From contig CM054158.1 of NCBI GenBank assembly GCA_028751875.1, positions 54,599,592-54,663,591 of the forward strand: a stretch of DNA of 64,000 bases. Reading direction: 5' to 3'. The position numbers were made by a program, and so were the translations under genes. Positions 10,771-20,100 of this stretch are shown here, one piece after another. The number at the start of each line of letters is the position of its first letter. Position 1 is the first letter of the stretch. The stretch comes from Rapana venosa. Taxonomy: Eukaryota; Mollusca; Gastropoda; Neogastropoda; Muricidae. Under the pieces are notes generated by a model that saw nothing but the letters and a program-made list of their open reading frames with translations, did no database searches and had not been told where the DNA came from.

Positions 10771-11772
10771 GTCGTTGTTGTTATCTTCGATTTTACGTCT
10801 GTTCACTCTCAGTGATATTAGACGAGAAAAAAAATATGAGGGGTGTGTGAGAATAGAGGTGGTGGTGGAGGTCCTACTGAAAAATGGACGGGGAAAGAAG
10901 TCTGATCATGACAAGAAACCGTGCAAAGCAAAAGGTACAATAAAAAACAACAACACAAAACAACATTCTAAAAAGTCATTAACGTTAATCAAACTATAAT
11001 AAATTCCTATAGGACTATGTCAGAGACCTTGGCAATATCAAATGCCAAATTAAAATTTAAATTGAATATGCGTCTGAGTTTTCAGAAAATTGAGGTAAAA
11101 AAGCTTTTGTATTGTTACATTCAAATATCATATGTGTATTAGAAATATTCTCACCACATAGACATTTACTGTTTCTACTGAATTTGGTTACGAATGCATT
11201 AAGTTTTATTCTATAAAACAAACTATTCCCTCTTCTTGCTGTTGAGATATTTGAGCAAGCCTTAGAATGGCTCACGACTCTTGCTTTATCAGTTTTGATG
11301 ACAGATCTGTTTAGAAATATCTCTTTTAGGTGATATGTTTCTGTGACCTTTTTCCATGATGTTTGTTCTAATAAGTGGTAGCCCTCTTGAAATGATAAAG
11401 GCACGTGCAATGTTGCTGATTTCCCTTCATGCTTTGCACCTCTTTTAGCAGCTCTATCAGCACACTCATTTGGAAAGAATCCACTGTGTGAAGGCACACA
11501 ACAGAAAGTGACACTTGTGCCCTTTAAGGTTAAAAGGTGTGTGACATGATTAATCTCTAATGCAATGTTTGAAGTTTTCTTGTACCACAAGGATGTTAAA
11601 GCATGCAATACCGACTTTGAGTCAACACAAAGAAGGATTTGAAATATACACAATGGAAAGTCAAGAACATAATTTAGAGCCATTAAGACTGCTACTAATT
11701 CCGCCTTAAAAATCGAATGATTTTACCAACATAGAATGATTTTTCCATTTTAAAAGATGGTATAACAAAAGC
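10771..11772 (-). mobile_element. RNase H-bearing LINE, copy B (5'-truncated)
   Basis: Minus-strand second copy of the family at 3420-5215. It keeps the 3' UTR, the C-terminal domain and most of RNase H, and is truncated inside RNase H near 11770 next to a GT microsatellite. The 3' terminus shares ttttacgtctgttcac and agtgatattagacg with copy A; the two copies are clearly diverged. Confidence 0.85.
11057..11683 (-). pseudogene. LINE RNase H and C-terminal domain ORF, partial
   Basis: A 208-codon open frame, the longest intact piece of this LINE family here. It encodes the middle and end of an RNase H domain: CVDSKSV (second-half aspartate), then VPSHSGFFPNECADRAAK with the typical WxPSHxGxxxNExAD pattern (first W replaced by C). 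Near the C terminus is a Cys/His stretch, CLCGENISNTHMIFEC, typical of zinc-binding ends of such ORF2 proteins. Just upstream in another frame, FKAELVAVLMALN supplies the RNase H glutamate motif, so one frameshift separates them. The RNase H would degrade the RNA template strand during reverse transcription. The open frame is a remnant without endonuclease or RT. It could not be a host RNase H, given the matching repeat at 3989-4219. Confidence 0.8.
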
Positions 11773-11773
11773 A

Positions 11774-11774
<1 letters not shown>

Positions 11775-11805
<31 letters not shown>

Positions 11806-11880
11806 CGTGCGTGCATGTGTGTGTGTGTGTCAGTCTGAGTGTGTCATGCATGTGTGTATATCTGTATGTGTCTGCGTGTG
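11775..11880. repeat. (GT)n microsatellite
   Basis: GT-rich run with GTGC interruptions at the 5' truncation of LINE copy B. Confidence 0.85.
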
Positions 11881-11892
11881 CCAGTTTTTTTA

Positions 11893-12060
11893 AAATTATT
11901 ATTCTTTTATATCGAGGATAATGAAATAAGCATGCATGTGCTTTTCTTCATCCATTCCCTGTGTATGCGGTTTTGTAAAGTTTGTCATCTGTTCCCACCG
12001 GCACACTATGGCCTACTCTTCCGAAAAGCGGGACGGGTTTGAACATGTGCGCAAAATTTG
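11893..12060 (-). mobile_element. SINE 3' half, minus strand
   Basis: Reverse complement of the 3' half of the SINE at 52083-52430. Landmarks are tatatcgaggataatg, gcggttttgtaaagttt, ctgttcccaccggcacacta, ggcctactcttccgaaaagc and catgtgcgcaaaattt. A GT microsatellite (12060-12165) replaces the SINE core side. Confidence 0.8.
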
Positions 12061-12165
12061 TGTGTGTGCGTGCGTGCGTGTGTGTGTTTGTGTGTGTGTG
12101 CATGTGTGTGCGTGCATGTGTATGTACGTGTGTGTGTTTGTGCGCGCGTTCATGCATGTGTGTGC
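12060..12165. repeat. (GT)n microsatellite
   Basis: GT-rich with GTGC and GTAC interruptions, adjoining the truncated SINE. 12166-12314 shows nothing recognisable. Confidence 0.85.
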
Positions 12166-12314
12166 ACCAAAAACGCAGACACTAGCGGCAGAAATACAAT
12201 GATGCCACATCAGTTCCATTCACCCTCTGTCAGTTTCCACACCAAACTCTCACTAAGGATGTGCTGAGCACCAACGTCTTGAGAAGAAAATCACATTGTT
12301 CATACACACACACA

Positions 12315-12343
12315 CATCTATATATCTATCTATCTATCTATCT
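12315..12343. repeat. (CTAT)n at LINE 3' end
   Basis: In element sense this is a GATA repeat that follows the last unique base of the RTE-like LINE. It is likely the element's simple-repeat 3' tail, as is usual for RTE elements. Confidence 0.6.
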
Positions 12344-13830
12344 GTCCCGTAGTCTGACGACCGTGGGGGCACCCTCAAAGACTCAGCAACCAGTTCCCTC
12401 CATTCTTCTCTCTGTTCTGCCTTTCTTAGGGTTTTGTTGAGTTCTAGGCCTGTCCATTCACTGATGTTATCCTCCCAGCTCTTCCTTGGTCTGCCTCTTC
12501 TTCTTCCTCCTTGGACAGTGCCTTGCAAAACTGTCTTTGTAATTCCTTGGGATTTGTGACATGCCCATACCACTTAAGTTTACGCTTTTTCACGATCGTT
12601 AGAAAGGGTTTTCATAGGGTCCAATGGTTTGCTGGATTCTGTTATGCACGCTTCGTTGCTTATGTGGTCTTTGTAGGAGATGCCAAGGAGTCTCCGAAAG
12701 CATCTCATCTCCACTGCCTGTACTCTTCTCTCCAAATCTGCAGTCAGGGTCCATGATTCACAGGCATACAGAAATATGGATATGACAAGGGAGCGCATTA
12801 GTCTGATCTTGGAGATAAGTGAGATATTCTTATCTCTCCAGATGGTGTTTAGTTTTGACAAAGCTGTTATTGTCTGTGCAGTCCTGCATACTACTTCTGG
12901 CTTGGATCCCGGTCGGATACAATGGCTCCCAGGTACTTGAAGCTTTGAACTGTTTCCAGCTTCTGGTCATTAACCCTGATATCAGTGCTAATGCCGTTGG
13001 TGTTATTAGTCATCAGTTTGGTCTTCTCTGCACTGATTTCCATGCCGTATGTTTTGGAGGCCTTATCCAAGTTTTTCTGTTAGGCTGGGAAGCTCTTTTT
13101 CTGAACCTGCTATTCCATCAATGTCATCTGCGAAGCGGAGGTTTGTGATCGTTCTGCCACCAATGCTGACTGATCCTTCATGAGGTTCAAGTGCATCAGC
13201 CATGATTCTCTCAAGGAAGATGTTGAAAAGAGTGGGTGAGAGTAGACAGCCCTGCCTTACTCCAACTGTTGTTCGAAACCATTCTCCAATGTTGTTGTTG
13301 TAGTACACTGCACTGGTGGCCTCGCTGTACAGCTGTTTGATGACATCGATCAGGTTTGCATTGATGCTGTACAAGTTCATGGTTGCTCACAAAGCTGCAT
13401 GCCACACCATGTCAAATGCCCTTTTTAAAATCGATAAATACGTGGTATAGGTCTTGTTGATGTTGAAGGTACCGCTCACATAGTATTCTGAGGTTGAATA
13501 ACTTTTTCTGTTGTGCTGCGCCTGCTCTGAAACCTGCTTGTTCCTCAGCAATGATGGTCTCTGCTTGTGGCTTCAGTCTATTCAATATTATCTGCAGCAT
13601 GACCTTGCTTGGGTGACATATGAGGCTGATTGTGCGGTAATTATGGCATGTTGTAGATTTCCTTTCTTGGGGAGGGTGATGATGAGCGACTGCGTCCATG
13701 GTGTTGGCCATTTTCCTGTCTGCCCGATCTTGTTGCAGATTCTTAGTAGGGCGCTGATCATGGCTTCCCCTCCAGCTTGGACCAACTCAGCTGGAATGTT
13801 GTCATGCCCCTGCTGACTTCCCTTTTTCAG
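12344..13830 (-). pseudogene. RTE-like reverse transcriptase remnant
   Basis: Several minus-strand frames together give an ORF2 RT. In sense order: KKG and VQAGGEAM near 13780 (RT start); PTPWTQSLIITLPKKGN (RT1); NYRTISLICHPSKVM; EEQAGFRAGAAQQKK; VFIDFKK (motif A) near 13440; VGVRQGCLLSPTLFN (motif B) near 13240; LRFADD at 13123-13140 (catalytic motif C); RSLVISIFLYACESWTLT near 12770; and FRRLLGISYKDHISNEA near 12690. The tail ends with GRRRGRPRKSWEDN near 12490, close to 12350. Stops and at least three frameshifts break it, so it is dead, though the FADD active site is intact. Motif style fits RTE/BovB-related elements. Confidence 0.85.
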
Positions 13831-13849
13831 CGATCTGACTGTATGGTCA

Positions 13850-14420
13850 GGTCAGAGACTCCTCTGCTACTGGTAACCATGTAACCCAGTACCAAAACCC
13901 GCCACATGTGGGGAGTAAACCCAACCAAAAAATCCGACCTGGAGAGGGATGGGCTCCGCCAGGTTTGATTTGCCCAAGATACACCAATGACAAAGACAGC
14001 CAGAATCTCCATACCGGATCGGTCGTCGCCGGGTTACCAAGGACCGCGCCTTCTGTTGCTCATCAGGACAGATGTCGAAAGTATGCTACTGATGTAAAAC
14101 GCAGCAAAATTCGTGCCAGAAAACAACACCATCATTGGCACATGGAATGTACGGACACTAAGAGCTGCAGGCAAAGTGGAAGAACTGACACATGAGATGT
14201 CCAGATATCATTGGCACATCCTTGGGCTCTGCGAAGTCAGGTGGAAAAACATGGAGAAACAACGACCCAGGAAGACCACAAATTATACTACAGTGGGAAA
14301 ACAGGATAAACAGAACACGGCGTGGGGTTTCTCGTTCACAAAGACACCGTGAACACCGTCATGAGCTGTCAGCCTGTGTCGCAGATACTTATTACCATCC
14401 GCCTGAGAGCAACCCCCCTT
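13850..14420 (+). pseudogene. RTE-like endonuclease N-terminal part
   Basis: Plus-strand remnant. The leader reads ESQNLHTGSVVAGLPRT-like (here DSQNLHTGSVVAGLPRT) and then, near 14119, NTIIGTWNVRTLRAAGKVEE, the first motif of an APE-type endonuclease. It continues with LGLCEVRWKNM (catalytic glutamate motif). Frameshifts occur at about 14100 and 14330. It resembles the endonuclease domain that RTE/BovB elements share with craniofacial development protein 2 (from memory). The later catalytic motifs would lie in the N gap. Confidence 0.8.
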
Positions 14421-14920
14421 NNNNNNNNNNNNNNNNNNNNNNNNNNNNNNNNNNNNNNNNNNNNNNNNNNNNNNNNNNNNNNNNNNNNNNNNNNNNNNNN
14501 NNNNNNNNNNNNNNNNNNNNNNNNNNNNNNNNNNNNNNNNNNNNNNNNNNNNNNNNNNNNNNNNNNNNNNNNNNNNNNNNNNNNNNNNNNNNNNNNNNNN
14601 NNNNNNNNNNNNNNNNNNNNNNNNNNNNNNNNNNNNNNNNNNNNNNNNNNNNNNNNNNNNNNNNNNNNNNNNNNNNNNNNNNNNNNNNNNNNNNNNNNNN
14701 NNNNNNNNNNNNNNNNNNNNNNNNNNNNNNNNNNNNNNNNNNNNNNNNNNNNNNNNNNNNNNNNNNNNNNNNNNNNNNNNNNNNNNNNNNNNNNNNNNNN
14801 NNNNNNNNNNNNNNNNNNNNNNNNNNNNNNNNNNNNNNNNNNNNNNNNNNNNNNNNNNNNNNNNNNNNNNNNNNNNNNNNNNNNNNNNNNNNNNNNNNNN
14901 NNNNNNNNNNNNNNNNNNNN
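14421..14920. other. Assembly gap (500 N)
   Basis: Exactly 500 N, a typical placeholder scaffold gap of unknown true size, falling inside the inverted endonuclease segment of the LINE. Confidence 0.98.
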
Positions 14921-15373
14921 TTTAACAATATTAATTTAATTTTAAATAAAACCCTTTCTTAAAGAAAAGTATTCTTTACGAGCCTAAAGGCCCATAAGGA
15001 GCTATCCCGGTTCTGTAGCGTAAGACAGAGACAGGGGACAGAGTGACAAAGCAGACAGAGACAGAAAGAGACAGAGACATGAGAAGAAACAATCTGCAAA
15101 CATCAAACCAAACCCAAGCCAACCCATCAAAAACAAACAAAAAACAAAAAACCCCACCCAAACCACCCCCCCAAAAAAAAAAACCTCACAAAAGGAAGCA
15201 CCACCGCACTAAACAAAAAGCCAAAAGCCAAACAAAAAGCCACCCCCAACAAACAGCTTCCTAATCCACCAAGCAAAGAAAAGAAGAGCAATTCAACCAA
15301 TCTGTCTAAAACAGGCAAAGAATGAAACAGAAACCGGTAAAACCTTGTATAAACATACACTACAAATGAGAAA
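14921..15373. other. A-rich unassigned stretch
   Basis: Begins AT-rich after the gap, then runs of CAAA/ACCC type (about 15100-15260). Nothing recognised. Confidence 0.4.
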
Positions 15374-15445
15374 ATAAAATAATAATAATATATTGGAATT
15401 TATATAGCGCTGAATCTTGTAAAATACCAAACAAATTAAGCGCAC
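15374..15445 (-). repeat. LINE/SINE tail fragment (TTA tail)
   Basis: An aataataata run followed by attggaatttatatagcgct. I recall the atttatatagcgc motif as the terminal part of widespread invertebrate SINE/LINE 3' ends. It is too short to classify. Confidence 0.4.
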
Positions 15446-15454
15446 AATGCAACT

Positions 15455-15612
15455 CTATATATATATAATAAATATATACAATCCGCCTGATAGAAACCCC
15501 CTTTAACATAACTGTAGTACAGGCATACGACCCCTAATAGACTGCACATATGAAGCCATATATATACATACAGAATTATATATATATATATATACAGCAT
15601 TATATATATATA
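15455..15612. repeat. (TA)n microsatellite tracts
   Basis: TA runs at 15455-15478 and 15556-15612. The latter directly precedes R2 copy 2. Confidence 0.85.
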
Positions 15613-15770
15613 TATGCCAGAAGAAGGGCAATAGTCTCTATGCACATGCACAAACCCTTTTACAAGAATACACATGTGATCAGGTTACCCCCCTTGCCAT
15701 GCTGGCTTGAACTCACACCAATCAAATCTTTGGATTTTCCTTGTGAGCGAAAACCCCCAACACCCCCAGG
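15612..15770 (+). repeat. Interspersed repeat R2, copy 2
   Basis: Second copy of the repeat at 7407-7560, again starting at the end of a TA tract. Similarity fades after about 15770. Confidence 0.6.
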
Positions 15771-16185
15771 CCATGTTGTAGGGCTGCCACTCCCCACAGC
15801 GCCTGGGCCTCCTAGTGTGCTCAGCCACACAATGCCTCCTAGCTCCTGTCGTCCGGCAACAAAACGACACATACACAGATCCTTCTGTTGTATCATAACC
15901 ACATGTCCATACACTGATAAAGGGTCAACATGCAAGTAAGAAAAGACAGATTGGATACAGTGTACACATGATGTGTTACTTTTTAGTCACATAAAACACA
16001 CACACACTGAACAAGAGGTACATAACATGCCATAGAAAATAATAATATCATATCCCTAATGGGATGATTTGAATGCATATGATTTTATTTGTGTGAATAT
16101 AACATGCACCAGTTTATATATTGTTAAACTTTAAAGACTAAATTTACAGAAATTTATTAGATATATATATAAAGTACACCACTGG
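15771..16185. other. Unassigned stretch
   Basis: Nothing recognised. Confidence 0.4.
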
Positions 16186-16189
16186 TTAT

Positions 16190-16420
16190 AGGCCAGTGTT
16201 AGGGAGTTTTACCTTGGAGTTGACACCCTGCTGACTCCACTCCCCCCCCCACCCCCCAAAAGTCCTCAGATGAGACTGACTATAAACCCAGGTCCTGTGG
16301 ACAAGCACACAGAGAACATCTTGCAAACACATTAAAAACCCGTTCCGCCTTTCGGAAGAGTAGGGTATTTGGTGCAGTAAGAAACAGGTGACCATATTTT
16401 AAAGAAAGGCATGCACTTTT
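16190..16420 (+). mobile_element. SINE, 5'-truncated
   Basis: Contains gttagggagttttaccttgg, gacaccctgctgactccact, a poly-C expansion at 16241-16256, tcagatgagactgactataa (core), acatcttgcaaacacatta, the ttccgcctttcggaagagta segment and ggtgcagtaagaaacaggtg. It matches the SINE at 52083-52430 from the middle to near the tail; the tRNA-like head is absent. Confidence 0.8.
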
Positions 16421-17454
16421 GTGCCATGTGAAGACACAGACTCAGAAGTCAGAGTGTGGCTGCCTTCATGGTGGCTGAAAACGGTCGTCTACACAAAATC
16501 TCATCATTGGAATACCACATAACTCTAGACGAGGAATGAATAATAACACAATACCAATATCAAACATTATTTTTTTAATACACACAGTCATTTACTAATA
16601 CCTACTAGATATCATTCTGAAATGGTGAAACAATACAAGAATGTTAAGGAGTCACAGACTGAAGTAACAGTTGGTTACACTGTACTTTTTACTTTGATGT
16701 AAAATGTACAAAAGCAATAATGAGTCCCCCCCCCAACAACACACAACAACAAACTAAATCGCCAAAAAAACAACAACCCCAGAATAAAACATAGAACAAA
16801 TAAACAAAAACGCCAAACAGAAGCTGCGCCGCAACAATACAAAAAATATGAATATCAGCAGCAGCCAAAAAAAGGTGATAAATCAGTAAGAATTGTATGT
16901 TTCATTAATCACAGATGGGTGATCTCAGTCTTTGGATGTGACATTTTGACAACACACTCAGCCAATAGAGCCATGTAGTTGAACTACATACAGATTCCCA
17001 GAACACTGACAATGTGATATTTAAAAAGAACTGCTAGAAATTCATAATTATCATTCATTGATCAAAATGATGAGACTTTGGGCACTGGTTACTTCAAACC
17101 ATGTGCATGTTTTCTTTGTAAGGTTTTTTTTTTTTCTCACGTGACGAAAATATACCTGACCATACGGAAGCAACTGGTAACGTGAATCGCACAAGTTAGT
17201 TTTGAATGAATGTGTACAAGTTCACACTTTTTGTGATCTGTCTGTTTATCAATTTACAGTGCTTACCAGAATTACAGACGCGATTCCTCTTCATGGAATA
17301 TATAACTGATGTTTGTTTTATTAACGCGTTTTTTCCCTCATCTTTCTGAACATGTTGCTTCTCAGCCGTTATATTATCTGTGCCGGTGAGCTACTGTTAA
17401 CGTCAATTGCTCCATTTGTTCCCAGGCACACTGTGAAGCAGAAAAGTACAAACC
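16421..17454. other. AT-rich unassigned stretch
   Basis: Short poly-C (near 16727) and poly-T (near 17127) runs. No coding signal or known repeat seen. Confidence 0.4.
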
Positions 17455-18145
17455 CGTTGTTGCGACAGTTGTGGCATTGTTGCCACGACTGCTGCAGCTG
17501 TTGCTCGCTGCAGTTGCTGCTGCTGCGTTGCTGCAACGTGGCTGCTCTTGCTGTTGCTGCTGTTGCTGCCGCTGTGGGTGCTTGCTGCCGCCTGCTTGCT
17601 GCTGCTGCCGCTGCTGCTCGATGCTGCCGCTGTTGGTGCTGCTGCGTTGCTGCGCCGCGCTGCAGCTGCTGCCGCTGCTGCTGTTGCTGCGCATGTGGGT
17701 GCTGCTTCCTGATTTGCATGCCGCGAGCTAGCTGTTGCTTGCTCTGCTATGCTGAGTATATGCAATCGTGTTGGTGTTGCAGGTTTTGGTGTACCTGAAA
17801 TGATTTCAGCGTGTGGGGTGCAGACAGTTGCACATTGTTGTTTGGTATAGTTGTTGCTGCTGTTGACTGTTGATCGCAAGGCTGTTGATGATGTTGTTGT
17901 CGCTGCGCTAGCTGTGGCCTGCTTTTGTCGCTGTTGTTGCTGCCTGTTGCTCATGTTTGTCGCCTGTTGTTGCTGCCTCTGCTGCTGCTGCTGTTGCTGA
18001 TACTATACTGGCTGTTTCTGTTGCTGACTACTTGCTGTATGTCTGTTGCTGATCACTGCTGTTGCTGATACGCCGCTGAAGCTTTGCTGCTGTCTGCTGA
18101 CTGCTGTTTGACTGCTGCTGGGTGTTGCAGCCGCTGTTGCTCAAA
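17455..18145. repeat. CTG/TTG-rich trinucleotide tract
   Basis: About 690 bp dominated by CTG, TTG and GCTG units, most regular at 17510-17700 and 17925-18140. All long open frames over it are homopolymer-like (Q/A/S on the minus strand, C/L on the plus strand). It is best read as a degenerate microsatellite. A polyglutamine or polyalanine exon cannot be excluded from sequence alone but no flanking coding signal was seen. Confidence 0.75.
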
Positions 18146-18960
18146 TGACAATGAAGAAGCTTCATCCGATGACACATAATCTGTATATGAAGGATTGCAG
18201 ACTGTCACAAGATAAACAGACCTGTCATTCGCCAAAGATCAGCATCACCCAGAACCTGCATCTCCTCATCGTGGAGCTAGATTCCCCCCTCCTGGGCCAA
18301 ATGCATCTTCAGTTCTGCAAGATGTCGGGTGTACTTCATTCAGGATACGAGATACGTCCATGAGTCCCGCAGGAGACCTCTGTCATGAGGCATCAGTGTG
18401 GACAGTACGGACATGGACCATGTGCATGGCGCCACTGGCCCCAGAAGCCTGTGGAGGGTCCTCCAGAGGACTGGTGTCGGGGGTCCTATGGGGATGGTGA
18501 GGGTCCCTGGGCACCAGTGCTGCTGGAGGACTGGGTCCTGGGGCACTCTGAGGTCCTTGAGGTCCGGCAGATGAGGCAGGACCGGGAGGCTGTGCTGCCT
18601 GTCTCTGCAGGACGTTTGGCAGTTATGTTTCTTCCTCTCATCTGACAGTGCCGTACAGGTGAGGATGAAGCGTACAGCAACCCGAGTTGGGAGCAGAGTC
18701 AGTGTCTGAGTACTGAACCCGTCCCCTCCCAGAGGAGAGTGACAAATAGATGATCTTCAGGTGAGTTGCAGTTTTGACTACTGGGGTAAGCAATCAAATG
18801 ACGTCACTTTCGGCACTTTAGAAGAAAAAAGTTCGTTTGTCGCCATAAGTGTTGACGTCCGCGAAATCATTATCAACGTCATTTGTGAACGAGGTTCAAT
18901 GATAAGTCCGATCCCTGACAGTCTTTCAAAGCTGAAACAAGACAAAGTGATGTGAGCAAT
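18146..18960. other. GC-richer unassigned stretch
   Basis: Of higher GC than its surroundings at 18380-18620. Open frames of 60-86 codons lack any recognisable domain and codon pattern. Origin unknown. Confidence 0.4.
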
Positions 18961-18987
18961 CAGTTCTTTAAGTATTGAATCTAACAT

Positions 18988-19025
18988 CCTATCTACTATC
19001 AATTCGTATCTATCTATCTATCCTA
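18988..19025. repeat. Degenerate (CTAT)n
   Basis: Short CTAT/CTAC run. Confidence 0.6.
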
Positions 19026-19310
19026 CATCCTGTATGTCTACTACTAGTTTCCTCCTTGCCGGGAGCCCACCAGATGCAAAACTCAGAGGCAGAGCCAACA
19101 CATTTCGCAAACCTAGTCATTACGTTTTGGTTTCACGATGCGCAGTGGAATTGACCTACCATCTGACTGCACGATCAATTGAAGGCTCTGCTGAGAAGAA
19201 TGGCAGTCTCCTGCCTTAACGTTGATGGTAGGTGGCAGTCAAACATGTCGTCCGCCTGCGATTCACAACCTACAACATGGATTAAGCCCCCCCTCACACC
19301 ACACACGCTC
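19026..19310. other. Unassigned stretch
   Basis: Nothing recognised. Confidence 0.4.
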
Positions 19311-19314
19311 ACTA

Positions 19315-19440
19315 ACCACACACACACACACACACACACACACATCACACGACCACCAAACACAATTCCACACACACAACTCACCCACACTACCACACAC
19401 AAACACACATACACACAACACACACACACACAACACCGTG
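19315..19440. repeat. (CA)n microsatellite
   Basis: CA-rich run with CCACC and AACAC interruptions. Open frames on both strands are repeat translations. Confidence 0.9.
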
Positions 19441-20100
19441 AGGTTCCCAGGGTAATCTTCAAACGAACATTGCAAGAATAGGGCCTGCTGTCCAACCAAC
19501 AGGCAATGTCGAGCCAACAGTGGCGATCTTAAAGGTTGGACAAGTGCGCTGAATCAGAGATCTGAAGGGCCTAGCGGCGCGCACCGAGACAACCCAACAC
19601 CATGTCAACTATCGCCATACTTGACACTTCAGATCAGAATAATCCAGGAATGGATTCTCGCCGCTGTGTGGGATCCGCCAGGCAGGTGCAGTAGCCGGAT
19701 CCGCGCCTCACGAGCTCCACCCAAAGCGACTGGAGGTCCCATACGACCGTCCTGTGGAACCAGGTGACGGGTGATGTGACATGCGACAGGCCTGCAACCT
19801 AAGCCAGACCAATGAGACCCCTCACCATCAACATCGATTGCATTTGAACGCTTGAAGGTCAGCAACAAGACAAAAGAACCTCCAACATCTTCCACATCCT
19901 AACAACATCCACGTGGTGTTGTAAGGCACGAACACAACCTCAAGAGGGGAAGTCCACAAAAAGATCCGCGGACTACCAATTGTTTCGCATTAGTACATCG
20001 ACAGGTTCTGAAGAAATAGGTGGATTACAGACACTAAGTGAGAACAACCTGAACGCTTAGTGAAACAAAGACGTACAAGGAGAAAGCAAGTACCAGACAG
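19441..20100 (+). other. Possible 5' part of the decayed Jockey-like LINE
   Basis: Similar composition to the downstream LINE (A/C-rich plus strand), but no motif could be placed before about 20140. Could be the LINE's 5' UTR/ORF1 or unrelated sequence. Confidence 0.25.

Larger units (their letters stand above)
12334..14420 (-). mobile_element. RTE/BovB-like LINE with inverted 5' part
   Basis: The 3' two thirds (12344 to about 13830) read on the minus strand and carry the reverse transcriptase and C-terminal region. The remainder (about 13850-14420) reads on the plus strand and carries the start of the endonuclease ORF, with its N-terminal side facing the RT. The plus-strand part runs into the N gap. 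This head-to-head order (inverted 5' segment joined to a sense 3' segment) is what twin priming produces. An assembly misjoin or two separate copies are alternatives. Confidence 0.75.

Noticed and set aside
11057..11683. Host ribonuclease H gene
   Set aside because: A second diverged copy with the same 3' UTR lies at 3420-5215, showing it is a LINE remnant.
17352..17954. Poly-Cys, poly-Gln/Ala frames
   Set aside because: Driven by CTG/TTG units; open in several frames at once, with no flanking coding sequence.
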